Of a stretch of 64,000 bases of DNA, positions 15,527-24,053 are shown in pieces. The position numbers and the translations under genes are program-made. Within the stretch, counting starts at the first letter, position 1. The number at the start of each line of letters is the position of its first letter. Where the stretch lies: contig CAKNFP010000003.1 of the NCBI GenBank assembly GCA_930633525.1, positions 83,110-147,109 on the forward strand, read 5' to 3'. The notes below the pieces were generated by a model. The model made no database searches, was not told the origin of the DNA, and worked only from the letters and a program-made list of their open reading frames with translations. The stretch comes from Hyphomicrobiales bacterium (GTDB taxonomy: Bacteria > Pseudomonadota > Alphaproteobacteria > Rhizobiales > Beijerinckiaceae).

Positions 15527-15608
15527 GTGACGACTGCTGGACGCAGTCGGAGAGCGCTGACGCGCGATGGCGGCAGAGCCGCGCGAACGGGAAGGAAGGG
15601 GAGCGCCG

Positions 15609-16037
15609 ATGGCCCGCTCCGCCACAGCACCGCGACGCAAGCCGAGGCTTCGAACGGAGCTGTCGGAGGCCGACGCGGCGCGGCTCCAGGCGGCCGTCGT
15701 GCTGTTCGGCGTGCCGAAGGCCGAGGTCGTGCGGCGCCTGATCCGTGCGTCCGTGCAGGCCGGGCCGGCGCTGTCGGCCGAGAACACGCGCGCCGTCGTC
15801 GAGCTCGCCCAGCAGGTCCGGATGGTCGGCCGCAACCTCTCGCAGGTCCTGCGCGCGATCCACCGCGGACAGGCAGTGCGGATAGAAGACACCGAGCCGG
15901 TGTGGCGCGGGCTGCACGAGGTCGTCGCCGCCATCAACGACGAATTGACCGAGATGACCGTGGCCTACGGCTCGAAACTGCGCCGGGAGGCCGGGCTTCC
16001 GCTGCCGTCCGAGATCTCGACCGAGGAGGCGCGATGA
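15609..16037 (+). CDS. mobC: MobC-like relaxosome accessory protein
   Basis: A 142-residue protein with an N-terminal RHH-type DNA-binding region (KPRLRTELSEADAARLQAAV then PKAEVVRRLIRASVQ) and a MobC-like helical segment VRMVGRNLSQVLRAIHRGQ, typical of plasmid mobilisation proteins that melt oriT and assist the relaxase. ATG 15609 is preferred (GGAAGGGGAGCGCCG ahead of it); an upstream ATG at 15567 is possible. The stop overlaps the relaxase start by four bases. Confidence 0.82.
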   Translation: MARSATAPRRKPRLRTELSEADAARLQAAVVLFGVPKAEVVRRLIRASVQAGPALSAENTRAVVELAQQVRMVGRNLSQVLRAIHRGQAVRIEDTEPVWRGLHEVVAAINDELTEMTVAYGSKLRREAGLPLPSEISTEEAR

Positions 16038-18349
16038 ACCGCGCAGCCCAGATCGCCTGGTGGGTGGCGCAAGTCGAAGCGGCCCGGACCGCCGTCGACG
16101 CGGCCGCCCAATCCCGGCGGCAGCCGGGATCCTTCGGCGGCCTCGAGGAGGAGCCGCGAGCCCGCGCGGCGCGCGTCGCGCCGCTTGCCAAGGCGCCTCC
16201 GGCCCACGAGGTCATCCGCGGGCAGACGATCACCGGAGGCCGCGACGAGGAGCGGTCGCGCTCGCTGCCGGGATCGTCGGCGGGCGGAGGCGGCGGTAGT
16301 GCAACCTCACCACGTCCCTCTTCGCCGGCGCCGATCGCAGGCGGGCTCAGTGGGGGAGGGCAGGGCGCCGCCGGGCGCGCCCGCCAGCTCGCTTCCGGCT
16401 ATCAGCCGGCTGTCGTCAAGGTGCTGTCCTGGGCCCACGGCACCGTCCGGGCCACGAAGACGAGCCAGTACGCGCATCGCGAAGACGTGCCGCTCGAGAC
16501 CCACGACGGACGGATGCTGACGGACCGCGAGGCAGTCGCCGACGAGATCAAGGCGTGGTCGGTGAATTTCTCGAAGCGGGCGGAGAGCCAGGACGTCGGC
16601 GCCGTCCGCCTGACACTGCGCGGTGTGAAGGACACCGAAGAGGGCCGCGAGACCTATGAGAAGGCGATCGCGGCCGGCTTCGCCGGACACCGCTACGCCT
16701 ACCGGCTCGACACAACGGAGGCAGGTGAGCTCGAGACGCGCCTGGTCGTCGCCTTGGCGGGGCCGGCGAAGGAGCGGTTCCGCGTCCGCGAGGAGCGGGT
16801 GGGGGACGGCGAGCACGGCTTCACCCGCAAACGCTTCGACATGGCTTCGGAGGGCAAGATCAAGGACCGCATCCACGCGGCGACCGGCCTCGACACGCAG
16901 GCGATCGACGCGTCGCCCGGGATGACCAACCACGGCCGCAACGGCGTCACCTACCGTCTCAACAGGCTGGTCGAGCACGGCGCTGCCGTCGACGACAGGG
17001 GCAAGGCGATCGCCAATGTCGCCGACACCCGGATCGCGGCGCGCGAGTGGGGGCCGTCGCTGCGCTCCCAGTCGGTGCGCGACACGATGCACCTGATGCT
17101 GTCGGCGAAGGCGGGCACCGACGTCGAGGCGCTGCGTCGCGCGGCGCGGAGCTTCCTGCACGAACGCTTCGGCGACCACAAGTTCATGTTCGGCATCCAC
17201 GTCGACAAGGAGGCAGCCGGTCACATCCACGTCCACTCCGTCATCGCCGCGAAGAGCGAGTCCGGCCAGAAATTGCACCCGGGGCCGGAGACGTTCCGCG
17301 AGTGGCGCACGGCCTACGCGCAGCACGCCCAGGCGGAAGGGCTTCGCATCGTCGCCACGTCGGCGCGGGAGCGCGCGTCGTCGCAGAGCTACGGCCCCAA
17401 GGACAAGGCGATCGTCGACGCCGCCGACCGGCCGCGCCCCTCACGCGAGGCGCGGGACCGGGCCTACGCCGCCGACCCGGCCAACCGCAGGCTCATCGAC
17501 AACGCGCGCCAGCGCATCGCGGTCGCCCGGTCGAACCCGATCCGCTTGCCGATGTCGCCGCCGGCGCGCGCGGCAGTTAACGAGAGCGTGGTCGCGTGGC
17601 GCGCCGTTGCGGCCGAGCAGCCCGCAAACCTGCAAGCGAAGGACATGCTCGAGCGGCTGCTCCTGGCACAGGCCGTCGGCGGGATCCTGCAGGCGATCGG
17701 GAAGCGTGTGGAGCACTTGACGAAGGAGGATGCAGCAATGGCGATCACATCCGAGCAGATGGCTAAGGACCTGCGTGTCATGAACGAGGCGGTGTCGCGG
17801 ACAAGTGACCTGCTCGACGGACAGACCAAGCAGCAGTTTCGCGAGACGTCGGCGCGCTACCTGGAGACGCTCGCGAACAGGATCGACCTGCAGCGGGCAC
17901 AAGAGCGCGGCGTGGAGCAACTCAGCCGAACCGAGGTCGAGGCGATCGTCGGCGAGAACGCGGACAGGCTCGTGGCCCGCGCGCAGGAGGTCAGCGCGCA
18001 GGAGCGGCGCGAGGCCGCCGCGGCCGAGCGCATCGCCGACCGCGCTCTCGATGCCGAGCGGCGACAGGAGGCGAACGCAGCCATGGATCCGACATCGCAG
18101 CGAGAGCTCCGCGCCGAGAGGGCGATCGTCACCGGGTCGCAACAGTCGGCCGCGAGGGAAGCCCGCGAAGCCGCCGCCGCTGCGGACGCGGCGCGCATGA
18201 TCGCCGAGCACCCCGGCCAGACCATCCCCAACGCCTTGGTGCAGACCGATGCGCTCGCGAAGCTTCGGGCGGAGCAGGAGCGCATCGTGCGGGAGCTGGA
18301 GGCGGCGAAAGGAGAGACGCAGTCGATCAAGGGCCAGCGGCAGCGTTGA
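16034..18349 (+). CDS. Conjugative relaxase (MOBP/VirD2-like)
   Basis: A 771-residue DNA relaxase expected to nick oriT and pilot the strand through the T4SS. The metal-binding motif HIHVH is at residues 397-401 (with FMFGIHVDKEAAG before it), the relaxase motif III. The central region ~150-420 is the catalytic part; the C-terminal ~250 residues are long charged helices. The N-terminal ~120 residues are Gly/Pro/Ser-rich and low complexity. The catalytic Tyr cannot be placed with certainty. Translationally coupled to mobC. Confidence 0.88.
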   Translation: MNRAAQIAWWVAQVEAARTAVDAAAQSRRQPGSFGGLEEEPRARAARVAPLAKAPPAHEVIRGQTITGGRDEERSRSLPGSSAGGGGGSATSPRPSSPAPIAGGLSGGGQGAAGRARQLASGYQPAVVKVLSWAHGTVRATKTSQYAHREDVPLETHDGRMLTDREAVADEIKAWSVNFSKRAESQDVGAVRLTLRGVKDTEEGRETYEKAIAAGFAGHRYAYRLDTTEAGELETRLVVALAGPAKERFRVREERVGDGEHGFTRKRFDMASEGKIKDRIHAATGLDTQAIDASPGMTNHGRNGVTYRLNRLVEHGAAVDDRGKAIANVADTRIAAREWGPSLRSQSVRDTMHLMLSAKAGTDVEALRRAARSFLHERFGDHKFMFGIHVDKEAAGHIHVHSVIAAKSESGQKLHPGPETFREWRTAYAQHAQAEGLRIVATSARERASSQSYGPKDKAIVDAADRPRPSREARDRAYAADPANRRLIDNARQRIAVARSNPIRLPMSPPARAAVNESVVAWRAVAAEQPANLQAKDMLERLLLAQAVGGILQAIGKRVEHLTKEDAAMAITSEQMAKDLRVMNEAVSRTSDLLDGQTKQQFRETSARYLETLANRIDLQRAQERGVEQLSRTEVEAIVGENADRLVARAQEVSAQERREAAAAERIADRALDAERRQEANAAMDPTSQRELRAERAIVTGSQQSAAREAREAAAAADAARMIAEHPGQTIPNALVQTDALAKLRAEQERIVRELEAAKGETQSIKGQRQR

Positions 18350-18360
18350 TCGCTCTCAAG

Positions 18361-19086
18361 TCAGCGGATGATCTTCTGGCGGATAGCCTCGCCGATGAGG
18401 TGGGCCCGGTTCGTGACGTCGAGCCGCTGTCGTGCCGACAGCAGGTGCTTTGCGACAGTCGGGGGAGAGATGCCCAGGATCACCGAAATCTCCCAGTCCG
18501 TTTTTCCTTCGGAAGCCCACAGAATGCACTCCCGCTCACGCGGTGTTACCATGCGTTCCATGTCCTTAGGCTTGTGGCGCAACCGAAGGAGGTGACCAAT
18601 CGCGAAATTGGCGGCGAAAGCGAGCTCGGCGAGTGCGTCGGGATTCAGATCCGCGTGACAAGCTCCAAATGAGACCGCAGCCAAGAGGCCTCCGACGAGA
18701 TGGATTGGTATGACGTAGCCGGTTCTCAGCCCGAACGCGGCCGCCTCGCCTCCTACCAACTTCACGTCCTCACGCCGCGTCGCGGCTGCATAGGATTCGT
18801 CCCAAGTAAACGGATGTCTCTTGCGCTGGAGATGACGCACGACCGGATCACGCAATGCGTAGTGATTCTTGTTGTAGCGTTCGGCCCAGCCCTCGGGAAA
18901 TTCTTGGAAGAGCACATGAGAAGCAATGTCACGGGGCTTTATCGTCGCGCTCGGAACATGGCCGGCAAATACCCATCTGAATCCCGAGGCAGCCGCCTGT
19001 CTGAGCAAGAGCTGCTGGACCGCCGCCTCGTTGTCGGAGTCCTCGATGGACTTTATGAAATTCCAAGCATTAGAGGTGACGAACAT
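18361..19086 (-). CDS. LuxR-type receptor/regulator 1 (no LuxI nearby)
   Basis: A 241-residue quorum-sensing type regulator. The autoinducer-binding domain (residues ~30-165) keeps the expected aromatic/acid set: FPEGWAERYNKNHYALRDPVV and HPFTWDESY. The C-terminal LuxR HTH is VTPRERECILWASEGKTDWE then ISVILGISPPTVAKHL. It ends 12 bases from the relaxase stop, convergent. It is closely related to the receptor at 58124-58873. No synthase gene is seen in the window, so it may be a solo or use a host signal. Confidence 0.9.
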   Translation of the reverse strand: MFVTSNAWNFIKSIEDSDNEAAVQQLLLRQAAASGFRWVFAGHVPSATIKPRDIASHVLFQEFPEGWAERYNKNHYALRDPVVRHLQRKRHPFTWDESYAAATRREDVKLVGGEAAAFGLRTGYVIPIHLVGGLLAAVSFGACHADLNPDALAELAFAANFAIGHLLRLRHKPKDMERMVTPRERECILWASEGKTDWEISVILGISPPTVAKHLLSARQRLDVTNRAHLIGEAIRQKIIR

Positions 19087-19265
19087 TCCTCATGGATCCC
19101 GCCATCATTGCGTGGGCACGCGACGCTTTTGCCAAGCCATATCGCCAAGGGCGCTGAATACGGTTGTCTCGGCGAGCAGACAAAGCATGTTCCTCAGGTC
19201 GAGATTTTTTCCGGTTGGTCCCGACAGGTTCGAATGTTGGGCCATCGTCAGGTTTGTCGCGAAGT

Positions 19266-19553
19266 CTAATCGCCGGGCCGACGCAACTTTGGCGGCAATG
19301 GTCGTGTGCCGAAATCAACCGTAGTGTGTTGAACGATTTGCCCCGTCCGATTGACCGCGAGGCGGAGCCGGCGGTTCAGATAGAAGAAACTCAGACGGTA
19401 TTGGCCCTCGTGATCGTCGACTCCGCGTTCGCACAAGCTCGTAATTGCTTGGCTGCGCATCAAGTCTGGGAGATCGGCCGCTGAAACGTTCAGCAATTTG
19501 CCCAGCAATTGCGCGTCGACCAGGATATCGCCATCAGTAATTTCAACACGCAT
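19266..19553 (-). CDS. DUF6522-like protein
   Basis: A 95-residue protein: GDILVDAQLLGKLLNVSAADLP, then ITSLCERGVDDHEGQYRLSFFY and NRRLRLAVNRTG. This fits the DUF6522 pattern as I remember it (a small protein often near NO/denitrification genes). A single conserved Cys sits in SLCERG. It follows the small FPASD protein by 11 bases on the same strand, so both probably share the NsrR-box promoter at 19769-19791. Confidence 0.72.
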   Translation of the reverse strand: MRVEITDGDILVDAQLLGKLLNVSAADLPDLMRSQAITSLCERGVDDHEGQYRLSFFYLNRRLRLAVNRTGQIVQHTTVDFGTRPLPPKLRRPGD

Positions 19554-19564
19554 GATACTGATCC

Positions 19565-19744
19565 TTATCGCTTCGGAGCTACCAGATCGCGGCGGGGACG
19601 GCTAATCCAGCTTGGAAGATCGCTGGCGGGGAAAGAGTCCCACGAAGCTTGCGAGACGATATCCGATTTCAGTTCACCGGGAGGAACAGCCCGGTCGGTC
19701 ACGGGCGGAACGCCAACGTCCGACTTCACCATCGCGGCCATCAT
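19565..19744 (-). CDS. Small protein with SFPASDLPSW motif
   Basis: A 59-residue protein; the C-terminal SWDSFPASDLPSWISRPR belongs to a widespread type of tiny proteobacterial protein carrying an FPASDPP-like motif, function unknown. Two adjacent ATGs (19744 and 19741) follow AGGAGG (19753-19748); the second has the better spacing. First gene downstream (minus strand) of an NsrR box. Confidence 0.65.
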   Translation of the reverse strand: MMAAMVKSDVGVPPVTDRAVPPGELKSDIVSQASWDSFPASDLPSWISRPRRDLVAPKR

Positions 19745-19768
19745 GCACCTCCTTGCCAATCGCACTAA

Positions 19769-19791
19769 AAGATATATTCTGGATGTATGTT
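19769..19791. promoter_or_regulatory. NsrR-type box 1 (divergent promoters)
   Basis: 23-bp imperfect palindrome with arms AAGATATATTC and GGATGTATGTT around a central T, close to the NsrR consensus arms AAGATGYATTT / AAATRCATCTT. It lies between the minus-strand FPASD gene and the plus-strand 4-TM pseudogene. Confidence 0.65.
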
Positions 19792-19814
19792 AATCTGCCT
19801 GATGGAAGATTGCA

Positions 19815-20277
19815 ATGACAAACCACGCCGAGAGTCGCATCATTGACGTTGTCGCTCTTGTGATTGTGGTGCTGTGGATTGGCCTGCTCGCCGGCGTGTC
19901 GTTCCTGGCGACGCCCGCCAAATTCCTCGCGCCTAGCCTGATGTTACCCGTGGCCCTCGACGTCGGCCGTCACACTTTTGCGATCTTCAACAAAATGGAA
20001 TGGCTACTGGCGCTCGCCGCGCTGCTTGTTGTTCTGCTTTCCCGGCCGCGGAGTGCAATCGCAAATGCCTGCTGTCCTCGTCGCGCTCCTCGTCGTGCTC
20101 CAAGCGGCGTGGTTGCTGCCCGTGCTCGATCGACGCGTCGGGTTGATCATCGCCGGTCTCCAGCCGCCGGCGTCCAACCTGCACAATGTCTATATCGGCA
20201 TCGAAGTGGCAAAGCTGCTTGGGCTCATTGTCGTCAGCTTCGTGATCGGCCGACGCCTCGCCTACCGATGTTGTTGA
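19815..20277 (+). pseudogene. 4-TM membrane protein, frameshifted
   Basis: Two reading frames together give one plausible membrane protein. Frame one starts at ATG 19815 and encodes VVALVIVVLWIGLLAGVSFLA and MEWLLALAALLVVLLSRPR; the second frame picks up near 20040-20070 and continues with MPAVLVALLVVLQAAWLLPVL and GLIVVSFVIGRRLAYRCC to a stop at 20277. A one-base indel around the RPRSAIA/GRGVQSQ junction explains it. It might be a sequencing error. It lies just downstream of NsrR box 1. Function unknown. Confidence 0.7.
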
Positions 20278-20292
20278 AAGCCGCGGTGGATC

Positions 20293-20601
20293 TCAGGAGG
20301 TGGCGCCACCTTCCGCCTTCCGGTAGAACTCGATGTAGATCCGTCCCGCCTCGGTGAAGGTGACATGATGGGGAATTTCAGCCTCGATCACGATCGTCTC
20401 GCCGGCGCGTGCCCGCCGCTCGCCCCGGTAAGGCGCCTCGAGTTGAAAGAGCACCTCACCCTCAAGGACATGCAGCAATCCCCATGTGCCGGCTTTCGTC
20501 GAATGCGCGGACTGAAGACGGGCAGGCAGCGTCTCGGAAGTAAAATCCGGCGAGCGCCCGTAAGCTTCAAAACCGACCGGTATTTGCAAGGGAATCGTCA
20601 T
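20293..20601 (-). CDS. YeaR/TehB-like (DUF1971) cupin protein
   Basis: A 102-residue single-domain cupin: PVGFEAYGRSPDFTSETLPARL, GTWGLLHVLEGEVLFQLE, and IPHHVTFTEAGRIYIEFYR. DUF1971 includes E. coli YeaR, a nitrate/NO-induced, NsrR-repressed protein, which fits this neighbourhood. Last gene of the long minus-strand operon that begins at 24314. A metal site is likely from the cupin His residues, but the ligand is unknown. Confidence 0.82.
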   Translation of the reverse strand: MTIPLQIPVGFEAYGRSPDFTSETLPARLQSAHSTKAGTWGLLHVLEGEVLFQLEAPYRGERRARAGETIVIEAEIPHHVTFTEAGRIYIEFYRKAEGGATS

Positions 20602-20649
20602 CTTACTGCCACTCCGAGCGTCGCTTTGCTTGCTTTGAACCGCGCCTCG

Positions 20650-20934
20650 TTACGCGGCGCCCTGTCGCTCTGTTGCAACCCACTTCAGAATGGTCTGCAC
20701 GGCCGTCAATCCAGGATCATGCGCCTTGCGGATAACCGTGAGCATCTGGAACCACAGATCATCGTCGGCGCTATCGATAAATGCCCGGACTGCTCCGGCG
20801 ACAAAGTCCGCGGTCGCCATCGATGCGTCGGCCGCACGCATCTCGATGGCAATCGCCAGATCGGGGTCCAGCGTATCCAGCACTTGTGCAGCCAGTTCCG
20901 GCCGATCCAGTTGAGCAATGAGGGCTCCGAGCAT
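20650..20934 (-). CDS. Conserved hypothetical, NO-operon member
   Basis: A 94-residue acidic, mostly helical protein (MLGALIAQLDRPELAAQVLD..., DDDLWFQMLTVIRKA) without a motif I can name. Start ATG 20934 follows CTGAAGGAACGCAA. It lies inside the putative NsrR-controlled operon, 49 bases upstream of the YeaR-like gene. Confidence 0.7.
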   Translation of the reverse strand: MLGALIAQLDRPELAAQVLDTLDPDLAIAIEMRAADASMATADFVAGAVRAFIDSADDDLWFQMLTVIRKAHDPGLTAVQTILKWVATERQGAA

Positions 20935-20999
20935 TTGCGTTCCTTCAGCCGATGGGCGGCTATATTTAGCGCCAAACTCATTCGATGCCTGACTGATGA

Positions 21000-21146
21000 T
21001 TACGTGAAGATCATCACAGCTACCATCCCGATGACGATCAGGAAAAGCCCGCCAATCAACATCGGCAGGAGCGTGGCCGCCGAAGCCGTCTCCGTGTCCT
21101 GCTCCTCGCGACGCCGGTTCTGTTCGTCGCCGTTGTGGTCAGCCAT
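21000..21146 (-). CDS. Small single-TM protein
   Basis: A 48-residue protein: charged N-terminus (DHNGDEQNRRREEQDTETAS) then one membrane helix LLPMLIGGLFLIVIGMVAVMIF. ATG 21146 follows AAAGAGGACGGG. It overlaps the end of the upstream gene by eight bases, so co-translation is likely. Possible small accessory subunit of the 12-TM protein in the same operon; this is inference. Confidence 0.68.
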   Translation of the reverse strand: MADHNGDEQNRRREEQDTETASAATLLPMLIGGLFLIVIGMVAVMIFT

Positions 21147-21405
21147 CCCGTCCTCTTTCCGCGCCGCTTCGGGTTCCGACGTCACCCGTCATCGGACTCA
21201 GCAGATGCAGCAATCCGTTGAACTTACCCCATCGCCCCGGATTCTCCTGGCGCAATGCCGCGCAGGCGCGTGCTGCGAGGTGGCATGCTGCTTCGGACTG
21301 ACCTGCGGCAGCGAGGGCCTGAAGGCTCGCGCGCAGAATCTCGCACAGCTCATCGTCTATCGACGAGGAAGCATTCTCGGCTTCCGTTCGACTATCATGG
21401 CTCAC
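21139..21405 (-). CDS. Small hypothetical protein
   Basis: An 88-residue protein; I start at GTG 21405, overlapping the TAG stop of the upstream gene and preceded by GGAGAGGG. The centre (ELCEILRASLQALAAAGQSEAACHLAARACAALR) is helical and TPR-like; the tail GRWGKFNGLLHLLSPMTG is conserved-looking. Function unknown; operon context is NO response. Confidence 0.65.
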   Translation of the reverse strand: MSHDSRTEAENASSSIDDELCEILRASLQALAAAGQSEAACHLAARACAALRQENPGRWGKFNGLLHLLSPMTGDVGTRSGAERGRDG

Positions 21406-22040
21406 TATCCCTCTCCATCGGAGATGCCGAGGTGGCGCCTCGCCTCTGGGCTCATCATCTCCGGGGTCCATGATGGCTCATAGGTGAGCTTCACCTCGAC
21501 AAATTCGATTCCACTGACCGACCATGCTGCGTCCCGCGCGCCATCCTTGAGATAGTTTGTTGCCGGACAGCCGCGTGTCGTCGTTGTCATGGTGATATTG
21601 GCGACGCGGCCATCTTCGATCGCGATATCGTAGACGAGGCCGAGGTCGACTATATTGTAGCCAAGCTCTGGATCGATCACGAGCCGCAGCGCTTGCTTGA
21701 CAGTTGCGGCGATACTCTGCGTTTGCGCCGAGCCCATGTCCTCGCTGGTGCCGGCGGGATCGAGAACGATCGGCGCCCCCGACATGAAATGCTCCATGAT
21801 GACACCGAGCAGCGCGGGCTTCAGATGTTGCCAGTCGCCGCCGCTTTTCGTGATGGTAATGGAGTCGGCCCCAAAGGAGAGCGCCGTAACGCCGTCGACA
21901 TTAAACAGCCTGACGGCAAGCGGGGATCGGGCCGCCGCCTTCCGATCGGGGATTTGCAGCGTTCCTTGCGCCATGACCTGGCGGCCAGGTAGGAATTTGA
22001 GGCTTGCCGGGTCTGCCGTCGCTTCGGTCTGGATGAACAT
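21405..22040 (-). CDS. NifU_N-DUF59 fusion protein, Fe-S assembly type
   Basis: A 211-residue two-domain protein. Residues 1-90 look like a Nfu/NifU N-terminal scaffold domain (FIQTEATADPASLKFLPGR, FNVDGVTALSFGADSITITK); residues ~110-205 are a DUF59/MIP18-PaaD domain (ALRLVIDPELGYNIVDLGLV, ITMTTTTRGCPATNYL). The single conserved Cys is in TTRGCPA. These domains act in Fe-S cluster assembly or repair. In an NsrR-controlled operon it may repair NO-damaged clusters or mature a partner. Confidence 0.85.
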   Translation of the reverse strand: MFIQTEATADPASLKFLPGRQVMAQGTLQIPDRKAAARSPLAVRLFNVDGVTALSFGADSITITKSGGDWQHLKPALLGVIMEHFMSGAPIVLDPAGTSEDMGSAQTQSIAATVKQALRLVIDPELGYNIVDLGLVYDIAIEDGRVANITMTTTTRGCPATNYLKDGARDAAWSVSGIEFVEVKLTYEPSWTPEMMSPEARRHLGISDGEG

Positions 22041-22069
22041 GTCGCTGTCTCCCGAGAAATCCTTGGGGG

Positions 22070-22615
22070 TCAGGCGGCGGCAGGCGGCGGTGCGCCGCGA
22101 GATCCCCCGATACGCACGAGGATCTTGTAGGTGATGCCGTCGGGCTCAAAACCTCCGTTCCACGCGTGCCCGCGCTTGGCGAGCTCTGGAAGAAGAAATA
22201 TCGGCTCGCGGCAAAGCAGCGCCGACAGCACTTCGCCGGGCGCCATCTCCTCCGTCGCCGCCAGTATCCTGACCATCGGCTCCGGCGGATCGAGGTCACG
22301 ATTGTCCATGTGCCGAAGCGGTTCCGGCCACGCGCCGTCGTTTCGGATTCCTGGTGCACCCGCTTCCGGTTGCGGGCGCGCGGCAACCGACGGCGAGAAC
22401 AGAACTTCCCAGTCGCCATCGCCCAGTTCTCGCATTTCGTGTTCAAACCCCTTGGAGCCGAGTACACTCAGCAAGGGCACCGGCTTGAATGTCGCAAGCA
22501 GGCGCAGGCCTTCGCCAGGTTTGAGTGCGTTCACAGCGTTCATGATCTCGCCGAACGGCTCGCCGCCGGCACGCAGGGTCGGACGTACGTCGACGTCAAT
22601 AAAAGATGTCGTCAT
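22070..22615 (-). CDS. Double DUF2249 protein
   Basis: A 181-residue protein with two DUF2249 modules. Module one: IDVDVRPTLRAGGEPFGEIM then LRLLATFKPVPLLSVLGSKG; module two: LDPPEPMVRILAATEEMAPG then LLPELAKRGHAWNGGFEPDG. DUF2249 is a TusA-like fold common beside NO-related genes. ATG 22615 is chosen (ACAGGAGGTAATC ahead); eight upstream in-frame residues are unlikely to be translated. It follows the 12-TM gene by 16 bases. Confidence 0.85.
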   Translation of the reverse strand: MTTSFIDVDVRPTLRAGGEPFGEIMNAVNALKPGEGLRLLATFKPVPLLSVLGSKGFEHEMRELGDGDWEVLFSPSVAARPQPEAGAPGIRNDGAWPEPLRHMDNRDLDPPEPMVRILAATEEMAPGEVLSALLCREPIFLLPELAKRGHAWNGGFEPDGITYKILVRIGGSRGAPPPAAA

Positions 22616-22631
22616 GATTACCTCCTGTGAT

Positions 22632-24044
22632 CTAGTCATGTTGCGCCGAGCAAAGCAGCAACCGCGGCACGCTTACGCCTGGCGGCAGGCGTAGAGTGAC
22701 GTTGACATCCAGCAACTGGCGGATGCGCACCAATTGAACGATGATGCCGAGGCTGCCGATGAGCATCAGGCCAGCGCAAGCCTGAAACACCGTTGGTATT
22801 TCGAGCAACAATGTAGCGGTCGCGCCCCAAACGCCGAGAAAATAGAGCAGGAACCACCGGATAGCACGGCGTTCGACGGCAAGGTCCTGTACACGCGGCG
22901 TTGCCGTCTTGCCGAGGACCGGCCCGTAACATTCGAGCCAGGTCAGGAAGGCTGCGATTTTGTAAAGCTTGGCCAATCCCAGCCCTGACAGCCATCCGAA
23001 CGCGACCAGAAAAACAACGGCAGCAGCGTGCTGTGCCAGGATGCCGAAACCGGCCAGCGCGGCGATCAAGATCACGCTCGCGGCGAGGCCGGCCATCGCA
23101 AAACCCGCCATCCGGCTGTTCAATTCGATCACACGGCGTTTTCGCGCGCGATAGAGGTGCAGGATGTCAGTGCCGTAAAGAAGAAGCGCACACAGTCCGA
23201 GCAAACCGGCCGCGACCAAGATCAGCGTCAGACTTGCCGCGAGACAGATCGCCGTCACGCCGCCGCCGACGGCAACTGCAAGCGACGCCGTCCCGCAATA
23301 AAAGCCTGCACGCGAACGCCGGCCACCGGGTTCGGGGGCGAGCATGAACATCGCGAGAAGGCGATATGCAACCCCCATGGCGGTGAACGTCAACCAGCCG
23401 CCGAGACCGGCGATTGCATGAAGCGGTACGCCGCTGACGACAATGTCGACAAGATACGGATTGTCGGTAACCCCGCCGAGCACCAGACTGAAAATGATCC
23501 CGAGCGTGACGGTCACAGCAATGCTGCAAAGACCAACGGCGACGAAGCACGCAGGGAGCGGCAATGGACGCGCAGCCCAGAGCGTGCGACCCAGATTCCA
23601 CAAGACAAGGCCGAAGCCGATGGCCAGTAGCGTGGCAGCAGTCGGAAGGAAAGCAAACGCAATGGAGACAGTACCGCCCATCTGCAAGAAGCCGAGAAGA
23701 AGCGCCACAACTCCCGCTACGAGGCACAGGAGGGTCGGGAGTGGCAGCGCGTCGCTGTAGAGGGGACGGGCCACCAGCACCGGGACGAACTGGAACAGCG
23801 CTCCACACATGAGCAGACTGAGCCAGCCCAACGCGACCAGATGCACGAGGACGAGTGTCTGAGCAGATTCCACTGGTGCGTTCGGATAACCGTAACCGAT
23901 CGCCATCAAGAGCTCGGCGGCGACGAGCGCAATCAGCGCAGCCGCGAAGTAAGACATGGTCCAGCGAGAGAGCGTTGCGCCAGGCACGATCGCATTCCTT
24001 CCGTGCGGAGCGATGCCGGCCGCGGAACCTGCCGGCATCGACAT
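22632..24044 (-). CDS. 12-TM membrane protein, NnrS / oxidase-subunit-I-like
   Basis: A 470-residue polytopic protein with about twelve membrane helices. Histidines sit in membrane segments at 68 (LVLVHLVALGWL), 209 (VPLHAIAGLGGWL) and 339 (LAQHAAAVVFLVAFGW), each followed by a GW pair, plus His 296 at a helix end. This recalls NnrS and haem-copper oxidase subunit I relatives. A haem/copper-binding NO-handling role is inferred from motif and NsrR context; the exact family is uncertain. Start ATG 24044 follows GAGGTTCCCGG. Confidence 0.78.
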   Translation of the reverse strand: MSMPAGSAAGIAPHGRNAIVPGATLSRWTMSYFAAALIALVAAELLMAIGYGYPNAPVESAQTLVLVHLVALGWLSLLMCGALFQFVPVLVARPLYSDALPLPTLLCLVAGVVALLLGFLQMGGTVSIAFAFLPTAATLLAIGFGLVLWNLGRTLWAARPLPLPACFVAVGLCSIAVTVTLGIIFSLVLGGVTDNPYLVDIVVSGVPLHAIAGLGGWLTFTAMGVAYRLLAMFMLAPEPGGRRSRAGFYCGTASLAVAVGGGVTAICLAASLTLILVAAGLLGLCALLLYGTDILHLYRARKRRVIELNSRMAGFAMAGLAASVILIAALAGFGILAQHAAAVVFLVAFGWLSGLGLAKLYKIAAFLTWLECYGPVLGKTATPRVQDLAVERRAIRWFLLYFLGVWGATATLLLEIPTVFQACAGLMLIGSLGIIVQLVRIRQLLDVNVTLRLPPGVSVPRLLLCSAQHD

Positions 24045-24053
24045 CCGGGAACC

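Noticed and set aside
20365..21483. 372-residue plus-strand frame
   Set aside because: Antisense to four minus-strand genes that have good starts and operon spacing; sequence looks random.
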